Below are positions 52,087 to 61,600 of a stretch of 64,000 bases of DNA, one piece after another. This DNA is from Stentor roeselii (Eukaryota > Ciliophora > Heterotrichea > Heterotrichida > Stentoridae). A program made the translations under genes and the position numbers. The stretch lies in NCBI GenBank assembly GCA_006503475.1, contig RSEH01000186.1:1-64000 (forward strand). The letters are read 5' to 3'. Below the pieces are notes generated by a model. It was not told the origin of the DNA. It did no database searches and worked only from the letters and a program-made list of their open reading frames with translations. Positions within the stretch are counted from its first letter, which is position 1; each line of letters opens with the position of its first letter.

Positions 52087-52815
52087 ATGAACCAGAAAAA
52101 AATTTTATTACTTGTAGATAAATATATGGACGGAGAACTCGAAAAAGAACTGCAAGAAAATCGTAACTATAACGATCGCCTTGGCTTCATCAGAAAGGTT
52201 TATTCAATTTTAGCGATTCAACTTTCGATGACTGTCTTTATAACAGGCCTAGCAGTAGGAGTAATATCATTCCAAGAATGGCTTCAATCAAGTATAGCAT
52301 TTCTGATAGTATGCCTCTGCATAAACATAGTGGTCCTAATCACATTATTATGTTTCAAAAATGTAAGTCGAAGACACCCAACAAACATAATTCTTTTAAC
52401 AATCTTTACCCTAAGCGAGAGTTTTTTAGTGGCAAACATAGCTTCATATTCAGACCCAGTGACAGTCCTAATAGCAGCAGGGATGACTCTAGGAGTGACA
52501 GTATCCGTAACAGCCTACGCTTGCCTTACCAAGACCGACTTCACCACCTCCCGAGGGATTCTCTGCGGATTAGTAATCGGCATGTTATTATTCGGTATTT
52601 TCACAGGAGTCTACTACGAAAGTCGTTTATTAGGTATGGTCTTTTGCTTGATTTTCATCATCATCTACACGATCTTCATCGTGATCGACACCCAAATGAT
52701 TGCAGGAGGCAAGAGAGGACAGTTTAGCTACGACGATTACATAGTCGCTTCATTGATTCTTTACATTGATATTATTCGACTATTTCTTTATATGCTGAGA
52801 TTTTTAAAGAAGTAA
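52087..52815 (+). CDS. Bax inhibitor-1/TMBIM (lifeguard) family membrane protein
   Basis: 242 aa, ATG at 52087, TAA stop. After a 35-residue cytosolic N-terminus come [20 protein letters not shown], which is the family opening (RxVYxxLxxQL), and seven hydrophobic segments. Later motifs are [20 protein letters not shown] with [18 protein letters not shown] (the DTQ motif of the Ca2+ site) and [20 protein letters not shown]. These proteins are ER/Golgi pH-sensitive Ca2+ leak channels and cell-death modulators. The LFG/TMBIM1-4 branch fits better than BI-1 proper because of the DTQ and YxDII spacing. Thirteen bp separate its stop from the CTU1 start on the same strand. Confidence 0.92.
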   Translation: MNQKKILLLVDKYMDGELEKELQENRNYNDRLGFIRKVYSILAIQLSMTVFITGLAVGVISFQEWLQSSIAFLIVCLCINIVVLITLLCFKNVSRRHPTNIILLTIFTLSESFLVANIASYSDPVTVLIAAGMTLGVTVSVTAYACLTKTDFTTSRGILCGLVIGMLLFGIFTGVYYESRLLGMVFCLIFIIIYTIFIVIDTQMIAGGKRGQFSYDDYIVASLILYIDIIRLFLYMLRFLKK

Positions 52816-52828
52816 TAATCTAATAGAA

Positions 52829-53740
52829 ATGAGTCGAATTTGTGAAATTTGCCGAAATTCTAAGCCAGCTATAAAAAGACCGAAAACTGGAGAAGCCATT
52901 TGCAAGCCTTGCTTTTTTTCACTAATCGAAGAAGAAGTACATGCAACAATTCTAGAAACAAACCTATTTAAACGAGGAGAAACGATTGCAGTGGGTGCAT
53001 CAGGAGGAAAAGACTCAACAGTTCTAATTCACCTTCTTCATCATCTAAACCAGAAATACGATTACGGAATAACCTTGCACATGTTGGCTGTTGATGAAGG
53101 GATCAAAGGCTACCGTGACGATTCTTTAGAAGCTGTGAAAAGAAATCAAATAAAGTACGGCCTGCCCTTGACCATCGTGAGTTACGCTGACTTGTACGGG
53201 TGGACGATGGACACCATTGTGCAGAAAATCGGCTTGTCCAACAACTGCACTTATTGCGGGGTCTTTCGCAGACAAGCCCTTGACAAAGGTGCAAAAATGA
53301 TAAACGCTGAAAAGGTCGTCACCGGTCACAATGCAGATGACATCGCTGAGACAGTTTTAATGAACTTTTTAAGAGGAGACCACTTCCGACTGGGCAAATG
53401 CACTGAAATCGTGACTGGAGAAGAAGGAAACTTGCCACGTTGTAAGCCTTTGAAGTACTTATATGAAAAAGAAATAGTACTTTATGCACATTTTCAGAAA
53501 CTTGACTATTTTTCCACTGAATGTCTTTACTCGCCTAATGCTTATCGAGGATTTGCTAGGGAGTTTTTAAAGGAATTGGAAAGGGTCAGGCCTCGGGCTA
53601 TACTTGATATTATTCATTCTGGAGAAATGCTTTTAGTAAGCTCGAAGCCTCCTGATAGACTTGTTTGTGAACGATGCGGGTCGGTTAGCAGTAATAAACT
53701 TTGCAAGGCGTGCATGTTGTTGGACACTCTTAATAAGTAA
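52829..53740 (+). CDS. CTU1: Cytoplasmic tRNA 2-thiolation protein CTU1/NCS6
   Basis: 303 aa, ATG at 52829, TAA stop. Features in order: an N-terminal zinc site ([24 protein letters not shown] split across residues 5-29), the PP-loop [31 protein letters not shown], the catalytic/Fe-S region [17 protein letters not shown], the [19 protein letters not shown] motif and a C-terminal zinc site ([19 protein letters not shown]). Together with CTU2 and URM1 it puts sulfur on the wobble uridine of Lys, Glu and Gln tRNAs, a modification that supports the AAA/GAA/CAA codons so abundant in this genome. Length is normal for the family. The downstream gene begins only 2 bp after its stop. Confidence 0.96.
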   Translation: MSRICEICRNSKPAIKRPKTGEAICKPCFFSLIEEEVHATILETNLFKRGETIAVGASGGKDSTVLIHLLHHLNQKYDYGITLHMLAVDEGIKGYRDDSLEAVKRNQIKYGLPLTIVSYADLYGWTMDTIVQKIGLSNNCTYCGVFRRQALDKGAKMINAEKVVTGHNADDIAETVLMNFLRGDHFRLGKCTEIVTGEEGNLPRCKPLKYLYEKEIVLYAHFQKLDYFSTECLYSPNAYRGFAREFLKELERVRPRAILDIIHSGEMLLVSSKPPDRLVCERCGSVSSNKLCKACMLLDTLNK

Positions 53741-53742
53741 AA

Positions 53743-54444
53743 ATGGGGGGAGTTGCTTTGGCTTGCTTTTTTATCTTCAGTTTGGTTTTGAAGGTATTTT
53801 GGATAACTTGTCATGAATTAACTGATGGAAAAAAATGCCCGGGCTTACCTGGTGTTATTGGAAAAGAGGACTGGAAAGTTTATCGGGAAAATTTTTTTAT
53901 TTATGAGTTTTTTAAATCTTTGAAAATTTCTGAGGATTTTTTGGTTTTTTTTGCGAATTTTGCAGTTTTTTTTACTTTGGTTGAACTCTTGTGGGTTGCT
54001 TGGATTTGCTTTGGAAAGGTTTCGAAAAGGTTTTTGTTTCAGGTTGGATTTTTGAGTTTTGCTGTTGTTTCTTTAGTCGTTTATAGGTTTTGTGAGGTTT
54101 TGGTTATTTCACGGAACTGTCCTAAGGACTTGATTGAAGACTTTTTGCCTGGAGATTCGAAGAATCCTGGTTTTATTTTAGAAATTCAGAGAAACATTAA
54201 ACTTTCAGTTGAAGTTTTAGAGTTTTTGGCTTTTTCTGGATTTATTTTAACTGTTTCTGTGATGGTTTTGGTTGTAAAGCAAACTTTGTTGAATCTGATA
54301 GGGAATCTTTTTAGCTTATGGGGACTTTTTACTGCATTGGGGGTGATTTTGTATGTTTTTTCAGTTTTGAATGTTAAGGACTTGCCGAAACGAGAAGATA
54401 TCGAGACTTTGATAGGGACTTTAAGGTTGTTTAACCCATTCTAG
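53743..54444 (+). CDS. Unrecognised four-helix membrane protein (233 aa)
   Basis: ATG at 53743, two bases after the CTU1 stop; TAG stop. Hydrophobic segments: GVALACFFIFSLVLKVFWI (about 3-21), LVFFANFAVFFTLVELLWVA (about 67-90), FQVGFLSFAVVSLVVYRFC (about 103-122), LEFLAFSGFILTVSVMVLVV (about 160-180) and LFSLWGLFTALGVILYVFSV (about 190-210). The loop after helix 1 has KKCPGLPGVIGKEDW and a later loop has SRNCPKDLIEDFLPGD: two Cys that may pair outside. This tetraspan-like or DRAM/Frag1-like layout is not matched to a family. The gene is strikingly G/T-rich (very many TTT codons), unlike CTU1 just upstream. Confidence 0.68.
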   Translation: MGGVALACFFIFSLVLKVFWITCHELTDGKKCPGLPGVIGKEDWKVYRENFFIYEFFKSLKISEDFLVFFANFAVFFTLVELLWVAWICFGKVSKRFLFQVGFLSFAVVSLVVYRFCEVLVISRNCPKDLIEDFLPGDSKNPGFILEIQRNIKLSVEVLEFLAFSGFILTVSVMVLVVKQTLLNLIGNLFSLWGLFTALGVILYVFSVLNVKDLPKREDIETLIGTLRLFNPF

Positions 54445-54458
54445 CATAATTAGTTACT

Positions 54459-54902
54459 TTAAAGCTGCGAGTTGTCTGTATCCAAAGCAATCATTTCCTC
54501 CAAATGAACTTCAATCCATGACGTGCAACACTTTTGAACCAGTTTAAATTTAATTCCCTTGGCAACAAGTTCTTTGTTAATACTTAAAATTTCAGCTTCG
54601 ACTTTCTTTTTAGCCTCCGAAACACGTAGACCTGGAAGGCACAACGAGAGTCCTAATGTGCAGATAGAAAAACAGTACCCGAAACTTATACACATGAAGC
54701 AAGGCCAGTAGAAAAACAAAGACTCGTTTATTCTCGACATACACCCAGACCACTCTTCAGTACTTAACCGCGTCTTGATCAATGTCGGATAACTTTCATC
54801 ATAAGAAGCTGCAAGTCCAGTGATGAAAGTTTTGGAATTCGGCCTAACAACAACAACCTTCTCATCCCCTTCAGGTATCAACTTATTAAACACGCAATCC
54901 AT
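54459..54902 (-). CDS. GOLGA7/ERF4-like palmitoyltransferase partner (147 aa)
   Basis: ATG at 54902, TAA stop. The layout fits the Golgin A7/ERF4 family: a short N-terminus, an FP.xL-like segment (SYPTLIKTRLSTEEWSGCMS), RINESLFFYWP, a hydrophobic hairpin (FGYCFSICTLGLSLCLPGL), then KKVEAEILSINKELVAKGIK and WIEVHLEE as the last strand. Several Cys next to the hairpin could be palmitoylated, as in GCP16. These proteins stabilise DHHC9/Erf2-type palmitoyltransferases that act on Ras at the Golgi or ER. The match is by architecture and motif memory, so moderate confidence. It lies 30 bp downstream of the UBE2K stop on the same strand. Confidence 0.62.
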   Translation of the reverse strand: MDCVFNKLIPEGDEKVVVVRPNSKTFITGLAASYDESYPTLIKTRLSTEEWSGCMSRINESLFFYWPCFMCISFGYCFSICTLGLSLCLPGLRVSEAKKKVEAEILSINKELVAKGIKFKLVQKCCTSWIEVHLEEMIALDTDNSQL

Positions 54903-54932
54903 TCTTATAAACCAACTGAAACCCGAGCCATC

Positions 54933-55535
54933 TTAAAGTGATGATAAAATTACGTTAAGCGCTGCAGCTTCATCCATGGCACAATCCTGTAAAGCTTTTC
55001 TCACTTTTGCTTCATCAAATCCCATTTCGCAAATTCTTTTTACCTTCTCTTCATAAACGACCTGAGGGTCTTTAGCATGTTCTTGTGTCCATTGTCTAGC
55101 AGTGCTATTGAACTGTTCACGATGAGTCTTATACTGAGATGCGACGACCGCGTCTTGAGGGTCATCAGGTTCAGGGTTGCACAGCAAGGCTTGTAAAGAA
55201 AGAAGAGCTGTGCGAATAGTGAGGGCTGGTGACCATTCATCTTTAAGGATATCTAAGCAAATAGCTCCAGTTTGGGACGAGATGTTTGGATGCCAGATCT
55301 TGGTGTCAAATTTCATTTTAGGAGGCTTGTACGGGTAGTCTGGAGGGATTATGATGTCGATTATGAAGGTACCTCCCTGGTACACCGTGTCTGACTACTT
55401 ATAGCTTACCGGCCCTTGGATTATCCCTTTCCAGTGAGTCATGTCTGATCCGATGTTCCGAGCTTGAACTCCTGAGTTGCTGTTGCTCAGCTTGGTCAGC
55501 TCCTCGTATTCTTTTTGCAGTCTTCTGCTTTCCAT
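54933..55535 (-). CDS. UBE2K: Ubiquitin-conjugating enzyme E2 K (UBC1 type) with UBA domain (195 aa, 2 exons)
   Basis: Start ATG at 55535 (AATAATAAATG). Exons 55535-55410 and 55394-54933; intron 55395-55409 (GTAAGCTATAAGTAG), 15 nt. The spliced protein starts [20 protein letters not shown], and HWKGIIQGP joins [10 protein letters not shown] across the intron. The UBC fold shows [33 protein letters not shown] with the catalytic Cys at residue 88, and [20 protein letters not shown]. The C-terminus is a UBA domain ([20 protein letters not shown]). E2 plus UBA is the UBE2K/Ubc1 signature, an enzyme specialised for Lys48 chains. Length equals the human protein within a few residues. Confidence 0.96.
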
Positions 55536-55619
55536 TTATTATTCACGAATTCTAGACTATTCCATATGAGTGGAAGGGAATCCATGAATGAAAGTATGTG
55601 TTATGTGAAACCCTAGTTA

Positions 55620-55979
55620 ATGGAAAAAAAGTGTTTGATCTGTAATGCAGAGCTAAGTGAACTCGAAGAACTAGACCGTCTGACCCACATAAATAACTGC
55701 CTTGACCAAGAAATAGACAAAGCCTTAGAAACCGTAGACAATTGCCACCCATCACCTCGTATTCCTCCAGAAATAACCCAAAGCCAAGAAACCCGAGATT
55801 TCGACACGACAGGCATGCCCGACTACGACGGAATGACAACAGCAGACCTAAAAAAAGCTCTAGACGACTACGGAATGAAAAAAACCCTAGAAGTTAAATT
55901 CGCAAGAGTCCTGCTAAAACAAACCTGGCTCTACAGTCGATATGGAGTCTTTCCAGAGTGTTTATCGAAATACGTGTAA
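55620..55979 (+). CDS. Miniature SLX4-like protein: UBZ finger plus SLX1-binding domain (119 aa)
   Basis: ATG at 55620, TAA stop. Residues 5-27 form a UBZ4/Rad18-like finger (CLICNAELSELEELDRLTHI, then NNC: C-x2-C-x15-H-x3-C). Residues about 66-115 resemble the SLX4 C-terminal SLX1-binding (CCD) domain: MPDYDGMTTADLKKALDDYG, MKKTLEVKFARVLLKQTWLY. In SLX4 the same order occurs (UBZ4 fingers at the N-terminus, CCD at the end) but with MLR, BTB and SAP parts between, in about 1000-1800 residues. If correct, this is SLX4 reduced to a ubiquitin reader and a nuclease adaptor for SLX1 in Holliday-junction repair. A TFIIS-like or unrelated DNA-repair adaptor is the alternative. Its stop is 3 bp from the next stop. 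Confidence 0.6.
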   Translation: MEKKCLICNAELSELEELDRLTHINNCLDQEIDKALETVDNCHPSPRIPPEITQSQETRDFDTTGMPDYDGMTTADLKKALDDYGMKKTLEVKFARVLLKQTWLYSRYGVFPECLSKYV

Positions 55980-55982
55980 CTA

Positions 55983-58478
55983 TTAGTAAAGATCAGGAAT
56001 CGCCAAATGGTTCAAGTAATGCCGATGTTCTTCTTTCGGCTTCAAAGAATTCAAATGTCTCTGAATCTCGTCTGTAAACTCATTCGACTTCAGCTCATAC
56101 CACTTTTCCTGGGGGGGTCTATTTTTTTCATATATTTCTGTCCGTTTTTCATTCAAAATCGCCCTTTCTCGTGCCCTAAGCTCATCTAAAATACTTTCAT
56201 AAGTGTGAAGCACAAGTCCTTCCTTTTCCCGTGTGTTGAGATTTTGACAAACAGGTGTAACAGCTTTTGCCAAATGTCCAGAAAACCCTGAAGACTCGAA
56301 GTTTGACGCATAAACCTCTCTTTTTCGACTGTTTAACTCACATTTAAGGTCTTCTAAAGTCTTTTCAAGATGATCAATTGCCTGATCACGAAGATCTCGG
56401 CCTTGGATTTTTGTTTCTTCTTTTAAACCCACTTGCATCTGGGCCTTGTAGTAGTTTGGGTTGTCATTGACAGAAAGAGGGTGATTTGTGAAAGAGCGTA
56501 AATGATGAGACCTGATGAACCAGTCACGTGATGGGTCAGGTGACAGGTTCCCGATAGACTCTAGGAAGTAAGGGTCCAGTGGGTCTACTTTTGATGATTT
56601 TATGTTCGGAAAACGCTCTTGGGGGTCGAAGTACTCCCCGCCTGGGTCCATGTAAGGACTGAAGGGTTTTATCCCAGACTTTATAAATTCTGAACGGGTT
56701 TCTGGAGGCTTTTTAGGAAAACGAATGTTTTCTAGGTCGGAAATGCTTCGAAAAACGTAGTCGGGTTGGGGCTTTTCAACACTTTTCATCAATGGCGCGT
56801 CGATGCTGGTGAATATCTCTCGGGACTCTGAAACCCTCTGGGGCTTGAAATTGAAAAGGGCTTCAGAAGAGTCCATCTCACTTTTTCTATTGTTTTTTTC
56901 AGATTTTCCAAGATTTAACAGCCCTCCAAGTCCTCCTAGTCCTCCCTGAATGTTTTTATTCTGTGAAGGGTTCAAGTCAGATATAATATCATCTAAGTCC
57001 TCGTCGATTGAAGACTTTTTCTTTCCTTTTGTAGATGTTTCAGGCCTTCTGTTCTTTTTCTCTTCGGGGATCGCGGATAAGTGGCTTGGTTTGAACTTCT
57101 GAGCAGATCTTCCAACATTTGACTTTTTTAAACCTTCTCGAGGAGGAGATTTTTTTTTAGAAGGAGGACTTTTTGAGGGAGATTTTTGTCTTTCAATGCT
57201 GGAATCTTTTGAGTTTTTTAAGAGTTTTTCTGGAGTTTTTTCTTGAAGTGAGGATTTTTTGTCGAATTTCACGAATTTTAGAAGGACTTGGCTCCAAGGT
57301 AATGATGGAGGTTTTCCGTTGATGATGATGCTTTTGAGGTACTCAAGTCGTTTTATTTTACTTTCGATGGAGATGTGAAGTCTTTGCAGGTACATATTGA
57401 CGAACTCAGCAACTACTTTCAGTTCAGTCTCTCTTTTATTTTTCACTTTAGAGGCAATAACGACTTCCTTAGTCAAGTTGAACTCATCACAAAACAAAGC
57501 CATGATATCATTTAAAAATCCTTCCAAAACTTCTTTTTCCTTTTCCCACTTCAAGTAAATCGAAGTGATAACTTTTTCAATACATCCAAAAGGTAAGAAC
57601 TGGTCAGTGTCCTTATCCATTTGGTCTTTTCTCAGCTGAAACTTGACCATTTCCAAGAACTCGATTAAAATCTCTCTATTTTCCTGTCCTCCTTTTGAGA
57701 ACTCTTCAAGTGCCTTGCTGACACTCTCAACAGCGACATAAGCGATGAGTGACCGGGCCTTGTTCACAGTTTCTTCTTTAAGCCTAAGGACGAAATGTTG
57801 CAAAAGAATCAATTGTTTCTCTTTCCTCAGTTGAATTTCAGCGAACATCCTGTTCAGCTCTTGAAGATCAAGGTTATCTTCCTTTAAAGCTAAAAAATTG
57901 ATGATGATTTTTTGCTTGCTTAGCTGAAAATCGTATTCTTTTGATAGTTTTTCTACTTCTTCCTTTACTTCTGAGTATTCAGCATCTGACATCTTCGCAG
58001 TTCGGAATTTTTCAGTTAAAAGTTGATCGATTTTCTCGGCTTCTTGATGATATTGGAACTTTTGGGATTTTTTCTGAGAAACTTCGAATTTTTTATTGGA
58101 AAGTCGAGATTTGAAGTCGGAAATTGAATTTTTCAAGTCTTTTCCTGCGATCATTGAAGTACGGATGAAGTTTTTCCGCTCGGGCTTTGCCTTTGGAATT
58201 GAGTTTAAAGCTTCTTGGACTATGTCGGTTCCTGGCTTTGCTGACTTTGGACGTCTTGAATGGTTTATTTCGCGTTTTTTGGGAATTGAGGCTTTCGGGA
58301 CCCAGGAACTTTTGAAGCTTAATTGGGCCGGCTTTGCGGTGATCACGAGGTCTGAGAAAGAGTCGTCGTTGTCTGTTTTTTGAACTGTTGTGTGCTCGGG
58401 GTGGATCACGCCGAGAATACATTTTCGCCATTTGAAGTTCGATAACTGCTCTTGGTCAACTTTCACGATTTTTGACAT
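55983..58478 (-). CDS. Unrecognised 831-aa charged, helical protein
   Basis: ATG at 58478 (MSKIVKVDQEQLSNFKWRKC), TAA stop. Residues 1-100 are basic with RRPKSAKPG-type linear motifs. About 100-420 are helical, partly coiled coil (KIDQLLTEKFRTAKMSDAEY; LNRMFAEIQLRKEKQLILLQ). About 430-540 is Lys/Ser/Pro-rich and disordered (KSPSKSPPSKKKSPPREG) with a Gly/Leu-rich patch (GGLGGLGGLLNLG). About 560-760 has Phe/Pro/Asp linear motifs (PYMDPGGEYFDPQERFP), and the end is again helical. No catalytic domain is seen. The texture is that of ciliary or basal-body structural proteins, but this is inference. Divergent from the coiled-coil gene at 58682 (203 bp). Confidence 0.75.
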   Translation of the reverse strand: MSKIVKVDQEQLSNFKWRKCILGVIHPEHTTVQKTDNDDSFSDLVITAKPAQLSFKSSWVPKASIPKKREINHSRRPKSAKPGTDIVQEALNSIPKAKPERKNFIRTSMIAGKDLKNSISDFKSRLSNKKFEVSQKKSQKFQYHQEAEKIDQLLTEKFRTAKMSDAEYSEVKEEVEKLSKEYDFQLSKQKIIINFLALKEDNLDLQELNRMFAEIQLRKEKQLILLQHFVLRLKEETVNKARSLIAYVAVESVSKALEEFSKGGQENREILIEFLEMVKFQLRKDQMDKDTDQFLPFGCIEKVITSIYLKWEKEKEVLEGFLNDIMALFCDEFNLTKEVVIASKVKNKRETELKVVAEFVNMYLQRLHISIESKIKRLEYLKSIIINGKPPSLPWSQVLLKFVKFDKKSSLQEKTPEKLLKNSKDSSIERQKSPSKSPPSKKKSPPREGLKKSNVGRSAQKFKPSHLSAIPEEKKNRRPETSTKGKKKSSIDEDLDDIISDLNPSQNKNIQGGLGGLGGLLNLGKSEKNNRKSEMDSSEALFNFKPQRVSESREIFTSIDAPLMKSVEKPQPDYVFRSISDLENIRFPKKPPETRSEFIKSGIKPFSPYMDPGGEYFDPQERFPNIKSSKVDPLDPYFLESIGNLSPDPSRDWFIRSHHLRSFTNHPLSVNDNPNYYKAQMQVGLKEETKIQGRDLRDQAIDHLEKTLEDLKCELNSRKREVYASNFESSGFSGHLAKAVTPVCQNLNTREKEGLVLHTYESILDELRARERAILNEKRTEIYEKNRPPQEKWYELKSNEFTDEIQRHLNSLKPKEEHRHYLNHLAIPDLY

Positions 58479-58681
58479 GCAGGTTTATTTTAAGTTTTAG
58501 GGAAAGAGTTTTTAGTTTAGAGAAGAAGGATTTTTATTAATGGGCTTGGAGTTTAGGATCTGATTAGGGATTGGTTATTATCAAACTCATAATATTCAAA
58601 TAATTCTAAATTCCCAAGACACCTGTTCTAATCCAATCCACAAAATCCACGCCAAAACCGCACGTCTAAAATAATTTAAAA
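58479..58681. promoter_or_regulatory. Divergent spacer of two large structural genes
   Basis: 203 bp. G/T-rich near the 831-aa gene and A/C-rich near the coiled-coil gene; no defined element recognised. Confidence 0.35.
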
Positions 58682-61600
58682 ATGTTATCACGTCGAATAA
58701 CCTCAAACCCAACCGAAGTGCACTTCGAAGACATTCAATCAAACACCCGTTACTCACAAGCGATTCTTCTAACAAACAACACGTCACAAGAACTAGACAT
58801 TTCCTTAAAGCCCTGCCCAACAATAGACCGTGACTACGAAATTTACCCAAACGAGTTCCGCCTGGCGGGGCGGGAGACAAGATCAATAAAACTTTCACTC
58901 GATTGTTTAAAAGCTTCGAACAGTCGCGACGTGATCCACATCTTAACCCCTTCATTCAGTGAAAAGCTTTTCGTCAATCTTCAAATCCGAGACCCGTCGC
59001 ATTTTCAAGAAATCGTGAAAGATAAAGACGAGCAGCTTCAATCTTCTCAAAGTCGAATTGAAAGACTTGAAGAAGAAGTTGAAGATTTAAACGAAAAACT
59101 AAGAATCGCCAATCAAGTCCTTTTAGAAAAAGCAAGAGTCGAACAGGAACTTGCCACTGTTCAACAAGAGAATTCAGAACTGCGAAATTTGATTGAAGAG
59201 CTGAAAAAAGCTGAAATTTATCATCAGCAGTTGAAAGAAATGATGAATCAAAAGGTGCCGAGTCTTGAAAATTTGATGAGTCTTACTTTGAGGCAGGAAC
59301 AGGAAAAAAATGAGAGAAAAAATCAGAAAATTTTAGAAATTTTACAGATTAAAGATTCACTTATTGAGGACTTGGAAGATCGATGTGAAGAACTTAATAA
59401 TGCACTTACTTTGATGCAGCATAAGATGAATGATAGTAAAGTTCTTCTTAGCAATACTGAGAAATCCTTGCAAAATACTCAGAAACTTGTAGAGGACTTG
59501 AAAACTTCTAATTTTGAGAAGGATCAGACGATTGTTTCTTTAAAAAATAAAAACTTTGGAAATTTAGTTCAAGAGGATTCTTCATTGTTGAAAAGTGAGT
59601 TGTTAAAAAATTTTGAACATGTAAAAATCTTGTCAGAAACGATTCAGTGTTTGGAACAAGAGAACCAGAAGTTGAAAGAAAGAGAAGAGTATGTCTTGGA
59701 GCTTAGTAACAGACAAATAAGGCTGAGAGACGACCATGAACGAGAAGTCAAAGAAAAGGACCTGGTCATCACTGACCTTAGGGGAAAAGTTCATATGCAA
59801 AGTGAGCATATTGAAACATTGGTTTCTAAACTTTCTCAGATGAATTATTCTGAAATTCTTTCTAAACTTTCATCGTTGGAAGAAGAAAATAAAGCTCTTT
59901 CGAAAAGACTTGCTGAGAGTAATAACTCGTCTTTGACTTTTAAAAAGGAAGATTTGGATGATGGTGCGAAGGCTGCTGAACTTGAGATTGAAAATGAAAA
60001 ACTTTTGCAGAGCTTGAAGGAATACACTGATCGAAGCCTTAAACTTGAAGAGCAGGTTTCACTGCGCAACAGAGAAATAATCAATCTTCAAAACGAAATA
60101 ATAGATCATAAAAGATTCAAAAGCGAGATGATCCTAAAGGCAGCCCCTTCACCACAAGAAGACCTGACTCGACTAGCATCCTCACTGAGACAAGAGCAAT
60201 CAAAAATTCAAGTCCTCGAAGAAGAAAACAATCGTCTTCGAGAAAAAATCGTTAAAATCGAGACAAACAACGATAACCTAAGCCTAGAAATAACCTCACT
60301 CTACGAAAACCTCGAATCAGGAAACTTCGACTTAGCCAGTCAAAACAAGTTAATAAAAAAAATCAACTCTAAACTACGAACTTTAAAAGAAAAAGAAGAA
60401 GAAGCCTTAAAAGCCGCATCATTGGCTGAAGAAGGTTTGAAAGTCCTTCAATCCGAACTTGCTCAAAACAACCCAAACGACGTGATTCGAGAATTAAAAA
60501 AAATCCAAACCGATCTTCTTCAAGCAAAGTCAAAAAACGATCTTCTCACTTCAGCCAACCTGAAATTGAAAGAAGAACTTGAAGAAAACAAAAAGATTTT
60601 CAATTCTGTTCAGTTCTTCACCTCAAAGGAAGACAAAAACAACAGCAAAAAACTTAGAAAACGTGTAAGGGCGCCTCCGAAACTTGTAAAAGCTTTAATC
60701 GCCGCGAAACTTGCAGAGACTGAAGCAGTTAAAAAGTTAAAACTCGCAGGAAAGTTCGAAATCGACCTGAAACGTCAGCTTGAAGCGAAAGAAGAGACTA
60801 TCAGAAGCTTGAAAAGCGAAACTGCCAGAGCTTTTGATCGAGTTGGGTCCTTGGAGTCTTCTGAAGGCTTTAATGAGGACCAGGGCTTGCTAAGAAAGGT
60901 GATCGCTTTGGAACATGAGTTAAACGAGTTGAAAGAACAAGAAATTAGGTCTTGGCAGAACTTTTCACCTTTTTCGATGAAAATTGAGGAAAATTCTGGA
61001 AAAGTCTTGGATGATACTGAGTTACTGGTTGAAGGACTTTTACATCTTGTGGAATTACTTGCGATTAGTGATGAAAAAAATGAAGGAAATGAGATCAGGG
61101 ATCAGTCTTCTGTTGAAAAAAGTCAGAGAGTTATTATTAGGGCTTTGTTTAAATCGATACAAAATGATGACGAAAAACAACAAAAAGTTTTGAGTTTTGT
61201 ACCATCGAGGGAAGAGGACAGAAAAGTTTGGTATTTGGAATTATTGGAGAATCAGTTCGCGAATTTTAATGGATTAGTACAGAAACTAGAAATAGTTACT
61301 GATAAAATTGGAAGTGACTCTGGCCAGTCGGTTAGTACATCTGCTCAGATGAAAGGGCTTTACCTTGAACTATCCAAATCCTCCAAAGCCCTTCTCGAAG
61401 AAATCAACCTAATTTTCCTCCTCAGTAAACTAATTCGTTCCGACTGCGAAAGTCTTTCCACCAAATCAAAACTAGACGGCGTTAAAATCCAATCCCTTCT
61501 CCAAGAAGAAATCGAAAAATCAACAACCGAAAAAACAGCTCAAATCCTAAAATACTCCAAAGAAAACCAATACCTTCAAAACGAGCTTCAAACTTTATCA

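Noticed and set aside
52278-52727. 149-codon ORF in another frame of the BI-1 gene
   Set aside because: Overlaps a well-conserved membrane protein; its sequence is basic and without a family.
53736-53757. A GT..AG stretch of 16 nt spanning the CTU1 stop, which could fuse CTU1 to the next protein
   Set aside because: It lacks A at position 10 and is not 15 nt, and CTU1 ends naturally after its C-terminal zinc site.
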